The translations under genes and the position numbers were made by a program. Under the pieces are notes generated by a model. That model did no database searches and was not told where the DNA came from. It saw only the letters and a list, made by a program, of their open reading frames with translations. This document shows positions 32,995 to 44,820 of a stretch of 64,000 bases of DNA, piece by piece. Positions within the stretch are counted from its first letter, which is position 1, and each line of letters begins with the position of its first letter. Source of the DNA: Monocercomonoides exilis (taxonomy: Eukaryota > Preaxostyla > Oxymonadida > Polymastigidae). Location: NCBI GenBank assembly GCA_001643675.2, contig LSRY02000018.1, positions 124,001 to 188,000 of the forward strand, read 5' to 3'.

Positions 32995-35900
32995 AAGAGA
33001 ATGATCAGATTAACAAACACATTTTCATTTGACGAAGAAGTGAAGTTGAATGAGGAGTCATATGAGATTGATTCTTGTGACAAAGATGTTGGAATACAAA
33101 TCGAGGCAACAGGAACAAAAACGCAAGAAGCATTGGTGATGAACAGTGTTTCATCAACATTCACAGGGATATTGTTTGAATTGGGAGGATCGATTGGAGA
33201 GCGATCATCATTTATCCATTCTTCAGGAGGCACATTGAGATTTGCTGATTGCGGGATGAAGATGGGGAGTGGAGTGGATTCTGCGAATTATTCTTTTGTG
33301 AGTGCGAGTGGAGGGAAAGTGGAGATTGTTGAGATGAGTTGTGGAGGGAGTGTGGGAGAAGTGAGATTTGTGGGAAGTGTGATTGTTGTGAATGGGAGTT
33401 GTGAGTGTCTGATGGATGAGGTGATTATGAATCAGACAGGCACAGATGGAGCGAATGGGTTGATTGAGATTGCCACAAGCAGCTCAGCCACAATCCAGAA
33501 TTGCTCGATCACAAATTGTGATCTGCCAAACTGTGGAGCAATTCAGGTTGAAGAGTGTTCATCAAACACATTGAAGAACACCTCATTTGAGAACATCACG
33601 AGAGGGAAAGGAGATGGTGGAAGCCTTTGTGTGAGATCGAATGATGATGGAACGAAAGACACAATAAGAATTGAGAATTGCTCATTCACGTCAAGCAAGT
33701 TGAGTGAGAATGGAAAAGGAGGAGGAGGACTGTCTGTTTCGTTGGACAATCCATCTGAATTGTATGTTTCATCAACTAGATTTGAGAAGTGCTGTGCACC
33801 ATCAACGAGTGGATCTTCAGGGAAAGGAGGAGGGATGATGCTTTCTGTGGCAGATGGAGATGCAAAGTTTGAGTTGTCAGGAAATTTGATATTTGAGAGA
33901 AATGAAGCAGAATATGGGAGGAATATGTTCATTTTGGCAAATGATTTAAATACTTCTGTGACAAATGACTCATTCAAGTTCAATTATTTGACAATGAAAG
34001 ATGATAAAACATTGTTTGTGGGGAGTGATAATAATCATCAAGAAAAGGATTTGTTTATGTTCCTCATTCCATTCAGCTCAACTGAGATATTTATCTCATC
34101 GAGTGGATTTGATGTTGCGCGCTGTGGAAGTGAGAAGGAGCCATGCTTCACAATGTGGAAAGGGATGGAAAACATGAAAAAGGAGATTGGAAATAAAACA
34201 ATTCAGATTGAAGGATCAAGTGTTATTCAAGATTCATTCAACATGTCCAATTATCAGATCAAAAAAGCTTCTTCAATGGGAGAAGAGAATGAGAAAGCGA
34301 TATTGAGTTTTGAAAAGGCAGTTGGAAGTCAACTGGAATATTTCATGGGAAATGATATTCATCTTGAATTATCAAACATCCAACTGAAATTGGAATCTGG
34401 GTTTGACAACTCAGCCAAAACGATTATTTCCAACAAAAATGGAGAATTGGTGATAACTGGATGTTCATTCCATTCAGAAGCTGGAGTGAACAATGGATTT
34501 GATTGCGTGTTTGTGGATGTGATTGGAGGCAGTGTGGAAGTGAATGATCTGTCGATGGAATCATGCAATTTTGGAAACGGTATTTTTGCCATTCATGATG
34601 CTGGAATTACTTGCCATTTGGTGAATGTTCGAGTGGAATCGTTGAATGAAAGTGGAGGTTGCATTTTATCAGTCAAGAAATCTGAACCAGGATTGAGGAT
34701 AAATGAAGGGGGTGAAGAATGTGTAAATATAGAGATTGAGAAATCATCATTTTCAGGAGTGAAGAGAAGTGACAATGGAACAAGCATTTTGGAATCAAAG
34801 AGTGAGAATAAGATTTGTTTGGTGGTGAATGAGAGCAACATCACAGAAGACAAGGCAGAATCAAGTGAAAAAGGAGGGGCAATATTCTTCACATTGAGTG
34901 CATCAGGATCAATGAAGATGATTGACTCAACAATCAGTCATTGCAGCTGTCCCAATGGGAAAGGAGGAGGGGTGTATTTGGCAACAAAAGAAACAGGGTT
35001 TCTTGATTTCACATTTGTGGGAATGAAGTTCAGTTCAAATACAGCAAGAGTGGGAAATGACATATTCATCGAATGTTTCAACATCTCATCCCAGATCAAC
35101 GAAAACAAATTTCAGTTTGATCTCAGAGAAGGCCATTTCAATCGAGATAATGCAATATATGGAATTGATAGTTGTGATAGTCAAAATGATAAGGATCTGA
35201 TTGGGCTTGTGACGATTCATCAGAATGACACAATCATTGTGAGTCGTGTTAATGGATCGGATGAGAGGCAATGTGGAACAAACACACTTCCATGTTATTC
35301 AATTGATTATGGACTAATGCACCTGACATCTGAATATGTGAGTCTATTATATATTGAATCAGAGAGTGTGATTGGAAAGGAAATAAATCTGGAGGAGATG
35401 AGTCTGAGTTCAAAGAACAGAGAAAGGTGCAAAGTTGAAGTGAAATCAAGTATTGAAAAAACAAATGATGCTTTGATTTCAACAACAGGAACAGTCTCGT
35501 TGGTGAGAGTGGATTTTGTATTTGAATCAAATTTCATTTCTTCACATGAATCACTGATATCACCAAAAGGAGGCATTCTTGAAATAATAAATTGCTCATT
35601 TGACTCAAAGCAATCGAATGAAGAAGGAAATGCAGCTTTTGCGAGCATTCCATTTCACATTATTCGAATGGAAAAAGGAGAATTGCAACTTGATGGATGC
35701 ACTATATCAAATCTCATTCTTCATGAGTCGGCATTATATCTTTCATCACCACTTCCATCAGTAGTTGATTCATTAACGATTTGCAATTCAACGATTTCTC
35801 ATTCACTTATTAAAGTTTTTGAATGTGGATCGTTGACACTTTTAAATGTTAATACAGAAAATATCACAGTTGAAGGAAATGAAGAATCATTGATATCTTG

Positions 35901-38118
35901 CTTGGCAATGAAAAAGACGATGCAATTGGCAAATTGCACAATGGGAAAAGTGAGTTCAAAAACCACAAAAGGAAAATTGATGAAATTGGAGGATTGCACA
36001 GATGTGAAAATGAACAGTTGCATTTACGATGGGAGTTCAAAGGAAAGAAATGAACAATATTTGAATTCAGGAGAAGAGATGTGCAGATGGGATGGATCTC
36101 TTGTGGATGTTGTGAAGAGTTTTGTGTTGATGAAAGACGCAACAATCTCGAATTCACCAGATGGTGGAATAACAATGAATGGAGGAAATATGATTATTGA
36201 GAAAGGAGAATTTTTGAATAATAATCCATCAATTGAAGAATATCCATCATTGAGAAGGAATATCATCTGTTCAGATTCTGGAACATTGAATGTGATAAGT
36301 TTGAAAGGAGGAGATGGATTGGAAAGAAATACATCACTTTGGATGTTGAATGATGGGTGCAGTTTTGAAGGGATTGCTTCTGAGAGGGTTTCATCATTTT
36401 TCATTCCAGTGTTGAAAAGTGTGGAAGCAAAAGAAGAGACAGATAGAATGATGCTGATATTCGAAGGGATGCTTCTTGTTCCATGCAATCTGTCATTCTC
36501 GGTTGTGAAGAGAAAAGGTGAAGAGAAAGAGATTGAAAAACATGATTTTGATACAAATGGATTTTTGTCAGAAAGAGAAGTTGAGGGAAGTGTTGCAAAG
36601 GATCTCATCAGCAGTTGTGGAGATGATGTTGAGGTGAGTGTGTGCATTCTGTTTGGGAATGCAGAATCTCCTTCATCATCAAATTCATTCATTCTGAAGA
36701 ATGCAAGTGATCTCAAAGCAAATGGAGATGAAAGAATTGTTGAAGGAGGGAAAGAAGGAAAATCATTCTGGCCAATCATTGTGATTGTTTGTGTTGTGAT
36801 TGTTGTTGTACTGCTTGTAGTCATTATTATTCTTGTTGTTCGATGGAGAAAACAAAAGAGAAGAACAAAGGAATTGGAAGAGATAGTGAATGAAAACATC
36901 AAAAAGGATCCGAAGCTGATCGAGATGATGACGATGGAAATGACGCCAGAGGAGCAGTGGAGGAGAGCTGAGAGGGAGGCAGAGAAGAAAAATGAAGAGA
37001 GGATGAAGAAGAGAGTGTATACGAAAAGCTTGGGACATTCAGAGTCATCTGAGTATTTGCTGAGTGAGAGTGGCTCCACTGAATACATTCTTGGAAAGGA
37101 TTCAGAAAAGATACCTGAATGGATGCTGGAGAAAGTGGATGATGAGGAAGAAGATGATGTTTCAATGAAGCGAACACCATTGCGATCCATCTCATCGACT
37201 TCAGCCACATCAATCACAGACACAGGCACAACATTTGTTCGGGGAGAAGAACTGTGTCCCACCACGTCGTCGATGTCGAATCTGGTGGATGTGATGGCGT
37301 GTTCGTCTCCCCATGAGAAGCTGATTGTGGATTTGAGGGATTCGCTGTTCATGCTGTTGCATGGAAGGAACAAGACAAAAGAGATGGCGATAGGCACTCT
37401 GCAGGAGAGGGAGGTGACAGCTGCACAGATCCTGTTCTGGGTGGCGAACGGGGCACTTCACTCGTTTGATGAGATGGAAAACCCACTCCAATCGCTGGAC
37501 AATCTGAGTCCGCACATTGTGCTGTTCTCGGAGCACATGGTGATCAGCATTGCGCTCCACTCGGACTGCTCCTCTTCGGATGATTCAGACTCATCATCCA
37601 TCTCATCCACTTCAACGATTGCCACATCGTCATCAGACATTTCACTGATGAGCGAGAGGTTTGTGAAGTCGCCACCGCCATCATCAGCGTTTGAGGATTA
37701 TGCAGAGAACAGGAAGGAGTGCATGAGGTGGAAGGCGCCAGAGCTGATGGTGAACAAGAGTCTGGGGGCAACAAAAGAATCGGTGGTGTTCTCGATGGGG
37801 ATGATACTGTGGGAGTGCCTGAGGCTGGAGATCCCGTTTGGGGAGTATGAGGCAGGGGTGGCAGGAGAGAAGATTGCGAATGGGGAGAGGCCTGGGCTGG
37901 AGGGTGAAGAGTGTTGTGCATTCTTTGAGCTGCTGAAAGGGAGCATGGCTCGGGGGAGGAACGACCGGCCGAGGCTTGAAGAAATGAAAAGAGAGTTTGT
38001 TGGCCACTTTCCGAAAGACGCGCTGATCATGACATTGACAGATGCCATCAGAATTGAACGGGGCTTGAGCGGGAGCAGCAGTGGTGAAGAAAAGGATGGA
38101 AACGAAAATGGATGCTGA
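32995..38118 (+). CDS. Beta-helix repeats, transmembrane segment and cytoplasmic pseudokinase (C-terminal part)
   Basis: In frame with the preceding ORF; the first ATG is 33001. Order: more beta-helix repeats with 'CG…PC' boundaries (near 34120 and 35270) and GGG turns; one transmembrane helix at 36763-36843 ('IIVIVCVVIVVVLLVVIIIL'); a basic/coiled juxtamembrane region; a Ser-rich linker; and a protein-kinase-like fold at about 37270-38000. The kinase C-lobe is recognisable by 'RWKAPELM' (APE motif) and 'SMGMILWECLRLEIPFGEY'. The catalytic loop reads 'DNLSPHIVLF' where active kinases have RDLKPENILL, and the subdomain IX Asp is Val, so key residues are lost and it is likely a pseudokinase. 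The architecture is a single-pass receptor. The family is expanded in oxymonads to my knowledge. Ligand and output are unknown. Confidence 0.8.
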   Translation, partial: KRMIRLTNTFSFDEEVKLNEESYEIDSCDKDVGIQIEATGTKTQEALVMNSVSSTFTGILFELGGSIGERSSFIHSSGGTLRFADCGMKMGSGVDSANYSFVSASGGKVEIVEMSCGGSVGEVRFVGSVIVVNGSCECLMDEVIMNQTGTDGANGLIEIATSSSATIQNCSITNCDLPNCGAIQVEECSSNTLKNTSFENITRGKGDGGSLCVRSNDDGTKDTIRIENCSFTSSKLSENGKGGGGLSVSLDNPSELYVSSTRFEKCCAPSTSGSSGKGGGMMLSVADGDAKFELSGNLIFERNEAEYGRNMFILANDLNTSVTNDSFKFNYLTMKDDKTLFVGSDNNHQEKDLFMFLIPFSSTEIFISSSGFDVARCGSEKEPCFTMWKGMENMKKEIGNKTIQIEGSSVIQDSFNMSNYQIKKASSMGEENEKAILSFEKAVGSQLEYFMGNDIHLELSNIQLKLESGFDNSAKTIISNKNGELVITGCSFHSEAGVNNGFDCVFVDVIGGSVEVNDLSMESCNFGNGIFAIHDAGITCHLVNVRVESLNESGGCILSVKKSEPGLRINEGGEECVNIEIEKSSFSGVKRSDNGTSILESKSENKICLVVNESNITEDKAESSEKGGAIFFTLSASGSMKMIDSTISHCSCPNGKGGGVYLATKETGFLDFTFVGMKFSSNTARVGNDIFIECFNISSQINENKFQFDLREGHFNRDNAIYGIDSCDSQNDKDLIGLVTIHQNDTIIVSRVNGSDERQCGTNTLPCYSIDYGLMHLTSEYVSLLYIESESVIGKEINLEEMSLSSKNRERCKVEVKSSIEKTNDALISTTGTVSLVRVDFVFESNFISSHESLISPKGGILEIINCSFDSKQSNEEGNAAFASIPFHIIRMEKGELQLDGCTISNLILHESALYLSSPLPSVVDSLTICNSTISHSLIKVFECGSLTLLNVNTENITVEGNEESLISCLAMKKTMQLANCTMGKVSSKTTKGKLMKLEDCTDVKMNSCIYDGSSKERNEQYLNSGEEMCRWDGSLVDVVKSFVLMKDATISNSPDGGITMNGGNMIIEKGEFLNNNPSIEEYPSLRRNIICSDSGTLNVISLKGGDGLERNTSLWMLNDGCSFEGIASERVSSFFIPVLKSVEAKEETDRMMLIFEGMLLVPCNLSFSVVKRKGEEKEIEKHDFDTNGFLSEREVEGSVAKDLISSCGDDVEVSVCILFGNAESPSSSNSFILKNASDLKANGDERIVEGGKEGKSFWPIIVIVCVVIVVVLLVVIIILVVRWRKQKRRTKELEEIVNENIKKDPKLIEMMTMEMTPEEQWRRAEREAEKKNEERMKKRVYTKSLGHSESSEYLLSESGSTEYILGKDSEKIPEWMLEKVDDEEEDDVSMKRTPLRSISSTSATSITDTGTTFVRGEELCPTTSSMSNLVDVMACSSPHEKLIVDLRDSLFMLLHGRNKTKEMAIGTLQEREVTAAQILFWVANGALHSFDEMENPLQSLDNLSPHIVLFSEHMVISIALHSDCSSSDDSDSSSISSTSTIATSSSDISLMSERFVKSPPPSSAFEDYAENRKECMRWKAPELMVNKSLGATKESVVFSMGMILWECLRLEIPFGEYEAGVAGEKIANGERPGLEGEECCAFFELLKGSMARGRNDRPRLEEMKREFVGHFPKDALIMTLTDAIRIERGLSGSSSGEEKDGNENGC

Positions 38119-38924
38119 ATCCATTGAGAGAGCCAATTTCTTTAAAGTTATATTTTCAGCATCCTTTCCAAACAGTGTTGATGGGCACATTGACTGACAG
38201 AAGGCAAGAATCATTGATTAAAACGAGTCAAGGCTGAAAGAACGATTTGACACATTGAGAAGGAGACTTCTCAAGCAGAGTATTTTCAATTATTTGTGGA
38301 GATTTGAAGGAGTGATCAAAGAACAAACGATTGATATTTTTTTTTTTTTTTTGAGATTTTTGTTTATCTCATTTCATGTAATTCAAAAAAGAAAAAAGGG
38401 GAGTTTGATGTTGTGGATTGATTTGTTATGGTGTTTTGAGAAAAGTGTGTTTTCTTTGTTTCATTTTTCTTTTCTTCTTCTTCTTTTTGAAATGTTCCTC
38501 CAACCATTTGATTATTTTTGTGTGAATGCGATTTATTTGAGCATTTTGTTCAAAAGTGTTTTGTGACAACTATTTCTGTTTTTTTTTTTTTTCAGAAATC
38601 AAACAATATTTATTCCAACTGTTTCGTGGATTTTTATTCTTTGTTTTTTTGTGATTTTTAGAAATATAATCAAGAAATCAAAGAATTTTGGTGATGTTCC
38701 TCAAGCAAATTATTTGTATTGTTTGTGTGTTGAGTGAGAAGAAAAAGAAAAGAACACAAAAATCATTGAGTTGAAAGACAAAATACTCGTCCAGAAAGAT
38801 ATTTTGAGTTTTTCCATTTAAATTATAATTGATGAATGTTTCTGAAAGATTAATCAAAAAGCTTTATCTGTTCGTTTTGATGATATCAAAAAAACAATTT
38901 TAAAAAATAATACTGATTTGCTTA
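38119..38924. other. Intergenic, no gene
   Basis: AT-rich sequence with T runs (38339-38352, 38579-38592). Nothing recognised before the terminal repeat of the next transposon. Confidence 0.45.
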
Positions 38925-39161
38925 TGATGTGTGCAAAAACCCGAACATTTGCAAAAACCCGCACTCTTAGGATTTTTGGAAACATAATAAAATTTTGGTG
39001 TTAAGAAAAAGTTTTTTTTTTAATAAACACTTCAAAATATAAATGAATTTTTAATAAGAATAAAAATGCATTTATTATGATGGGAGTTATTCCACATTAA
39101 ATTTTCAAAAAGCCAAAAATATTGCAGAAATCAGTCAATTGAGAATATCCAAATTATTCAA

Positions 39162-41640
39162 ATGCAAAAAGTGAAGACAGAAAATATGAATAATTCCCGA
39201 AAAGAACAATTTCGAAGAAACAGAGCAAATCGAATGGAATCTCGCTGTGAGATATCTGGTATTAATGGAAGGCCACGATATTCAACGAAGGAAGAAGAAG
39301 AGAAGCTAGTTCAAATTATATTAAATTGGCACAATATTTTGAAGCAGCCATCAATTAATGACATTCCTTTTTAAGTATGATTTTTTTATTTTGAAATTTG
39401 AAACTTATTTTCCAATCAAGGCAAGACAAATTCGAATCGAAAGATCTCCGGCCTCGACTGAATATATCGAAACACCAAGTCTGAGATGGGTTTACGATTT
39501 TTCATCAAGGCAAAAACAATTGCGCATGATAAATCCAGTTCGACTTGATCATGCACGCTTGAGAGCATCGTTAAAAGCAAATATACAGTCTTTTCTTTCT
39601 CATTTGCGAACTTTGATGCTGAAGAAAAAATATCATCCTTCGTTAATATTACAATTGGACGAAACAAGTTGTCAGTCCAACGGTTGTCATCATAATAAAA
39701 GAATTGCAAATGAGAAATGCAAATACTTGCCATGTTTGAAAACACATCCTTTTAATCATTCAACTCTTTTATTTATTGTGAGAGCTGATGGATATCATCT
39801 CCGCACTCATCTTCTTTTAAGTTCAAAATATGAAAAAGAAATAAACGAACAATGGAATGACGAATCGTTCGTATTGCATTCAACTCAAAAAGGATGGATG
39901 ACAAAAGAGCTATTTGAAAAAATAATGTTAGAACATGTTCTTCCTTTCATTCAAAAGCAAAGAAAAGTTGTTGAAAGAATTCAACAATATCAATTTGAAA
40001 TATGTCAAAAAAAATCTTGTGAATTGAAAACGAAAGAAAGAAGGATAGAAAAATGAGATCAGAAAATGAAAAAGAATGAAACAAGTGAAAAAACAACTCA
40101 ACAAATTTTTCAAGATGAGGACGATCATGAATCAATATTATTCCATTCATCAGCTGGATCAGAAGAATTTCCAATGGATAACTCAGATTCACCGACAAAA
40201 TCCCAGTGATCCAAAGATCAGTGCGATAATGAAAATAGCCACAAGGAATCCATTTGTATTGACAAACTGGAACTTTCAAATACAATGAATTAGGAAGGAG
40301 ATCGAATTCAAGCGTTGCAGCAACTGCAACAATCCGCATCTGACACTTCAAAAGAATTTTCAGAGTGCAAAAATTCTATTCGAATCAAAAAGAGTTTTCA
40401 GATACCATCAAATGGATTTCCTAAAGTTGATGTTGATGAAATTTCTAACTTTCGTGATGAAACTTATTTAAGTTCTTCTGATGAAAGAATGTTTCTAATT
40501 GAAGAAGATGATAATAGAGATAGGTGGATAAAGAATGACACTCAGATGCAAAAAGCAAACTTTACGAAAAAAGAAATTATTCAATACGAAAAAATATCCG
40601 AAGAAAAAATAAGCAATTCATCACCCTCTGCTTTAATAATTCTTGACGGACACTCTTCAAGACAAAATATCCAGCTGTGGAAAAAGTTTTCTGAAGAAAA
40701 CGTAGATGTCATTGTGCTACCAGCACACACATCCCATATCATTCAGCCACTTGATCTCGGACCTAATGCAGCACTAAAAAAGCAATTGAAAAATGTTCGA
40801 AATGAACCAAGTGTGAGCAAAATGAAAACAGAATTTTGACCTATTTTCCAAGCTATAGCAGATTGCTCTTATAATGCGATGTCCCCAAGAGTAATACGGC
40901 ATGGGTTCTACGAAGCTGCAATAACGTCTTCTCGAATATCTCACGTTCTGAGGCGCACTATGGATAACTTACCTTTCTGCATAAAACCGGCAAGACAGAC
41001 GAACCGATGGTCTATCTCTGGGAAACTAATAACATCAACAGCAGTTCTGAAGGAATGGCAAGCCTTTGAAGAGAAAAAGTCTATTTATGATGATGAAAGA
41101 GTTGAGAATATTCATAAAACAAATATTAAGCAAGAAACGATAAAAAATAAAAAGGAAAGACATTCATCTTCAAAAATAACTTCTTCTGATTCCAAGCTTT
41201 CAAACCTTACTGCTAATGAGAATACTGGTGACAATACTGACACTGACGATATCTCATGTTCAACAGATTTCGAATCAGATCCAACTGATTCACAAGAAGG
41301 GGAAGAAAATATTTTGGTCGTTCGTGTTTTCAGAAGAAAAAACAAACAGAAAAGACTGATTCTGCGCCGGTCAGATTATTTGGATGAACCTGATGGTCGA
41401 AAACAAGTGACTGATTTATCGAGTTCTTCTAATTATTCTGAAGATGAATCTTCAGAGACTGATCATCATTCCGACAGATTAAATAAATCGAAAGAAAAGA
41501 GAAAAAGAGATCTTGACAGCAGTGAATACATAGAAGATGATCTTTCATTAAGCAACGAAGAAGAAGATTCGGATGAAAAAAAAATTGTCCAAAAAATATT
41601 CCATGAGATCAGAAAAATGTTTGCCCAAAAGATTATCTGA
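39162..41640 (+). pseudogene. DDE_1 transposase, one reading frame with five nonsense codons
   Basis: Exon 1 is 39162-39374, with a helix-turn-helix-like start ('SRCEISGINGRPRYSTKEEE'). A 46-nt intron (GTATGA…TCAAG) occupies 39375-39420, and exon 2 is 39421-41640. The DDE_1 triad is clear: 'LILQLDETSC' (near 39650), 'LIILDGHSSRQ' (near 40640) and 'IIQPLDLGPN' (near 40742). Between the first and second Asp is a long hydrophilic insertion. In-frame stops are TAA 39372, TGA 40054, TGA 40207, TAG 40291 and TGA 40837, yet there is no frameshift over about 810 codons. The C-terminal 250 residues are charged and Ser-rich. An upstream exon may exist, because coding-like sequence in another frame precedes 39162. 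Confidence 0.72.
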
Positions 41641-42237
41641 GCATTATGTTCTTTTCACGGATTCTGATGAAAGTGAGTTCAATCCAAAGAAATGATTTGT
41701 GAGAAACAATCAATCGAAAAAAGTTGAAAAACATATCAAACCTTTTCAATCTATTCATATCAAATATTAATTATTCAAGAAATTACTATTCAATTTGATT
41801 GTCAAACATTTTGTTAATGGCGTTGTTTCCAACTACAAGTTTCAATAATTCTTGATAAAGAATCAGGATAACTCTATATTTTCTTAAAAAGCAAGGATAA
41901 GCATTTTTAATGAAAAGAAACAATAATTTTCAGAAAAAAGAAAAAAATTAAAACATTTTTGAAAAAAGATAAACATAAGAGAAAAACAATTCATTTCATT
42001 TTCAAATTTAAAAATGAATCGCATAATAGAAAAGGCACATAAGTTTCAGACAAAGAAAATAAGTGATCAACAAACCTGCGAAAAAAAATAAACTTTTTTC
42101 ATTTTAAAACTTGTGGGAATAAATTTACTATCAATGGTCGTGCTATTGTCTATGAAAAGAACAAAATATTGTTTTATTGATATCAAAATAAAAATAAAAC
42201 ACAAAGAACAAACCACAAAAAGGTAATTCTTTAAAGA

Positions 42238-42426
42238 ATGCGAACTTTTGAACAGTTTTTAACAACACTTACCGACGAAAAAAAGTTAGAAACTGCATTT
42301 CCTGAATTCATAAAAAGTCTTTCATGGAAATTGGAACACATTGCGTTTTCAAATCATTTGAAATCGAAAATTTTGATTGAAATAGAACAAAATGCAGAAT
42401 TGAACATCCTCCGTGAAAATCTTTAA
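42238..42426 (+). CDS. Small second ORF of the 4.2-kb transposon, unknown
   Basis: A 62-residue ORF with its own ATG, protein-like composition ('FEQFLTTLTDEKKLETAF', 'LSWKLEHIAF') and a helical pattern. It lies 600 bp 3' of the transposase, within the same terminal repeats. It could be an accessory peptide, an exon, or chance; no family recognised. Confidence 0.3.
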   Translation: MRTFEQFLTTLTDEKKLETAFPEFIKSLSWKLEHIAFSNHLKSKILIEIEQNAELNILRENL

Positions 42427-43394
42427 AATAATATATCTATAAGACATACCACTTGATAATTATTGAATTGTTTAACTATTACTTCAAAGTTGAATAATTT
42501 ATGAAACATTGTTGGATTGAAAAAAATTTTATAATGGGTTTGGAACCCATTATTTTGATAGAAAACAATGTGATGATCGTTATTATGATAAATCCGCAAA
42601 TTCATTTCCATTTGAAGAAATAATGCAATAATGGTGTTCTTTTGAATCTCATTTATTTCATCTTCTGACTTTTTTCATATTTTTTTCATTTTAATAAGAA
42701 AATAACATAATTGTTTTTATTTTCCGATTTTTTTCATGTTATTGAAGTAATTTTCAATGTTTCGCCGTAAGAATTTATTAATATTTTCAGTTAATTCTTT
42801 GGCATTTTATTATTTAAGAAAAGATTTCAATTTTTCTGTTTTTTTTCACATCACGAGATTGAAAGATGTCAAAGACAATAATTCTAAAAACGTTGAGTAA
42901 TATTTGTTGCAAACAAAAAAAGAATGAAATCATTGAAAGATAACATCAAAATAAAAATGAGAAATGTCAAAATTTTTCTTAAACTGAAAATTGTACCAGA
43001 ATAGTTAATTTTCAAGAATAAAAATGAATTTTTGAAATCGACATTAAGTTTTAACAAAATTAACATCATTTGATCAATTTTCATCATCTTTCAAATTATT
43101 CAAGATGACATGTGCGGGTTTTTGCAACTGTTCGGGTTTTCCACCATACTATTAAACATTATTAAAAGGTTTTGTGAATTCTTGTATTACTTGTTGAGGA
43201 AAAGCTATGTTTTTTGAAATTTCAATTCAATATTCTTTGTCAAAGATTTTAACTTCTCTTCATGCATTCATGAATTTCATTTAAATAAACAAAAGTTTTG
43301 AGAACTTCGATATAATGCCATAATGAATGAATTTTTGAATCAACATTGGAATTTTTATTTCGTTTTCATATTTGTCATCGATGTGCATTATATA

Positions 43395-44405
43395 GGGCTA
43401 TGATTTTATCTTGACCTTTTTTCTTTATCAAGACTCTTTTCTTTTTTGCCCTGACAACAGCTACAAGCAAGCTTGTTTAAAATACAAAATAACCAGAAAT
43501 GTTTAAATTGTTTTTATTTTCTTTTTTTGTATTTTTTTTTCAGTATTTCATATTTGACAAAAAGATCGAGGATAATAATAATTTCATGTTTTGATCATTG
43601 GCTAGCCGCTTTTCCAGCGAATATTTTTTATTAGAAGTTTTAAGCTATCATATCATAATACATCGTTTCTTTTTTATAAGTTGAACCTGTTTAAAACTTT
43701 CTCAACTTGTTTTTTTAACACTTTTTCTCATTTCATCCATTTTTTTAAAAAACACGATTTCAGAGACATGCATCCATTTGTTTTAAAATTTAATGAAATG
43801 AAATAAAAACAAATTTGAAATGAAATTATATCTCAAAGAAAAAACAACAAAATATTTGTTTAGGAGGAACAATTTTCAGATCAAAATTTTCATATGTTCT
43901 ACCATTTCGCTTCAAATTCTTGTTCAATTCTTTTTCTTTTCAGAATTAAATAAAAATATACAATAAATAACACCTTGTTTTTATTTTTTATGTGCTTTAA
44001 AATTTACACAAATTCATATTTGTTCCGAAAATCGTGTTTTAAGCAAAATCAGTGAAATGAGAAAAAAAGGTTAAAAATTAAAATTGAAAATCTTGAAAAC
44101 AAGTAAAAATAATAATATGGGAATGTGGAATGCTGATGTTGTGGCTTAAAACGTTCGGTATGAAATATTGGCTTCACAGCCAGCAAGTCTTTGATCTGGG
44201 TCCTTAAATAATAAAAATTTTGAATAATTTTTTGAACATAAAAATATCAAAAAAAATTTTAACAGAATTCTGAAAAACAAAAATATCAAGAAGTCTATTT
44301 ATTTTGTTTTTGTTTTTAGCCTTTTCACAAATCAAAAAAGCAAAAATTAGTTTCAAAAAAACAGGGTTGAGATAAAATTTTGTGGTCAAAATAAAATATG
44401 CACCC
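43395..44405. mobile_element. Non-autonomous pogo-like element, 1,011 bp, TA-flanked
   Basis: The left end GGGCTATGATTTTATCTTGA and the right end (reverse complement GGGTGCATATTTTATTTTGA) resemble the terminal repeats of the 22.75-kb pogo-like element, including the repeated TTTTAT-YTTGACC block. TA lies at both borders (43393-43394 and 44406-44407). The interior has no transposase-like ORF, so it would depend on a relative for movement. Confidence 0.6.
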
Positions 44406-44820
44406 TAATTCAGTGTTTTTGATTTTTTTCATATTTCCCTAAAATTTTCAAACATTATTTTGCTATTGAAATCAAACTGAATGAAGTCATTTTTCCGAAA
44501 TCAATTTTTTTTTTATTCCTTGAATCAGATAATTTTATGAGATTCACCAAATATAACACAAAATCGAAAAAAATAATTCAAATTCGGAATTTATTAATTC
44601 GATTTCCAAAAAGATAAATACGATTTCGAAACTCATTAAAAACAGAAAATAAAAATATTATTTGGGGATGGATTAAGGAAAATGTCAAGTTATTGTTTGA
44701 CTAATTGGACATCATTACAAAGAAAATTGTTTTTTTTTTCATAGAAATATCAAACTAATCAATATTTCAAAGTTTTCTTGGATTCAAAATCTCATCATTT
44801 ATAGCGAATTAACTTTTTTA

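Larger units (their letters stand above)
38925..43146 (+). mobile_element. DDE_1 (pogo-group) DNA transposon, about 4.2 kb, TA-flanked
   Basis: The left end contains AAAAACCCGAACATTTGCAA followed by AAACCCGCAC (38934-38963); the right end, reverse-complemented, contains AAAACCCGAACAGTTGCAAA followed by AACCCGCAC (about 43142-43112). The outermost bases are TA-TGATG and TA-TGGTG, so TA target duplications are plausible at 38923-38924 and 43147-43148, with a small length difference at the tip. Inside are a decayed DDE_1 transposase and a second small ORF at 42238. The TIR sequence is unrelated to that of the 22.75-kb element, so this is a separate family. Confidence 0.72.

Noticed and set aside
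29956-38118. TAA/TAG read as glutamine, as in Streblomastix
   Set aside because: The long ORFs (2,705, 1,705, 1,010 and 1,147 residues) contain no internal TAA or TAG and use CAA/CAG for Gln, so sense use of TAR would be far too rare; isolated stops fit mutation better.
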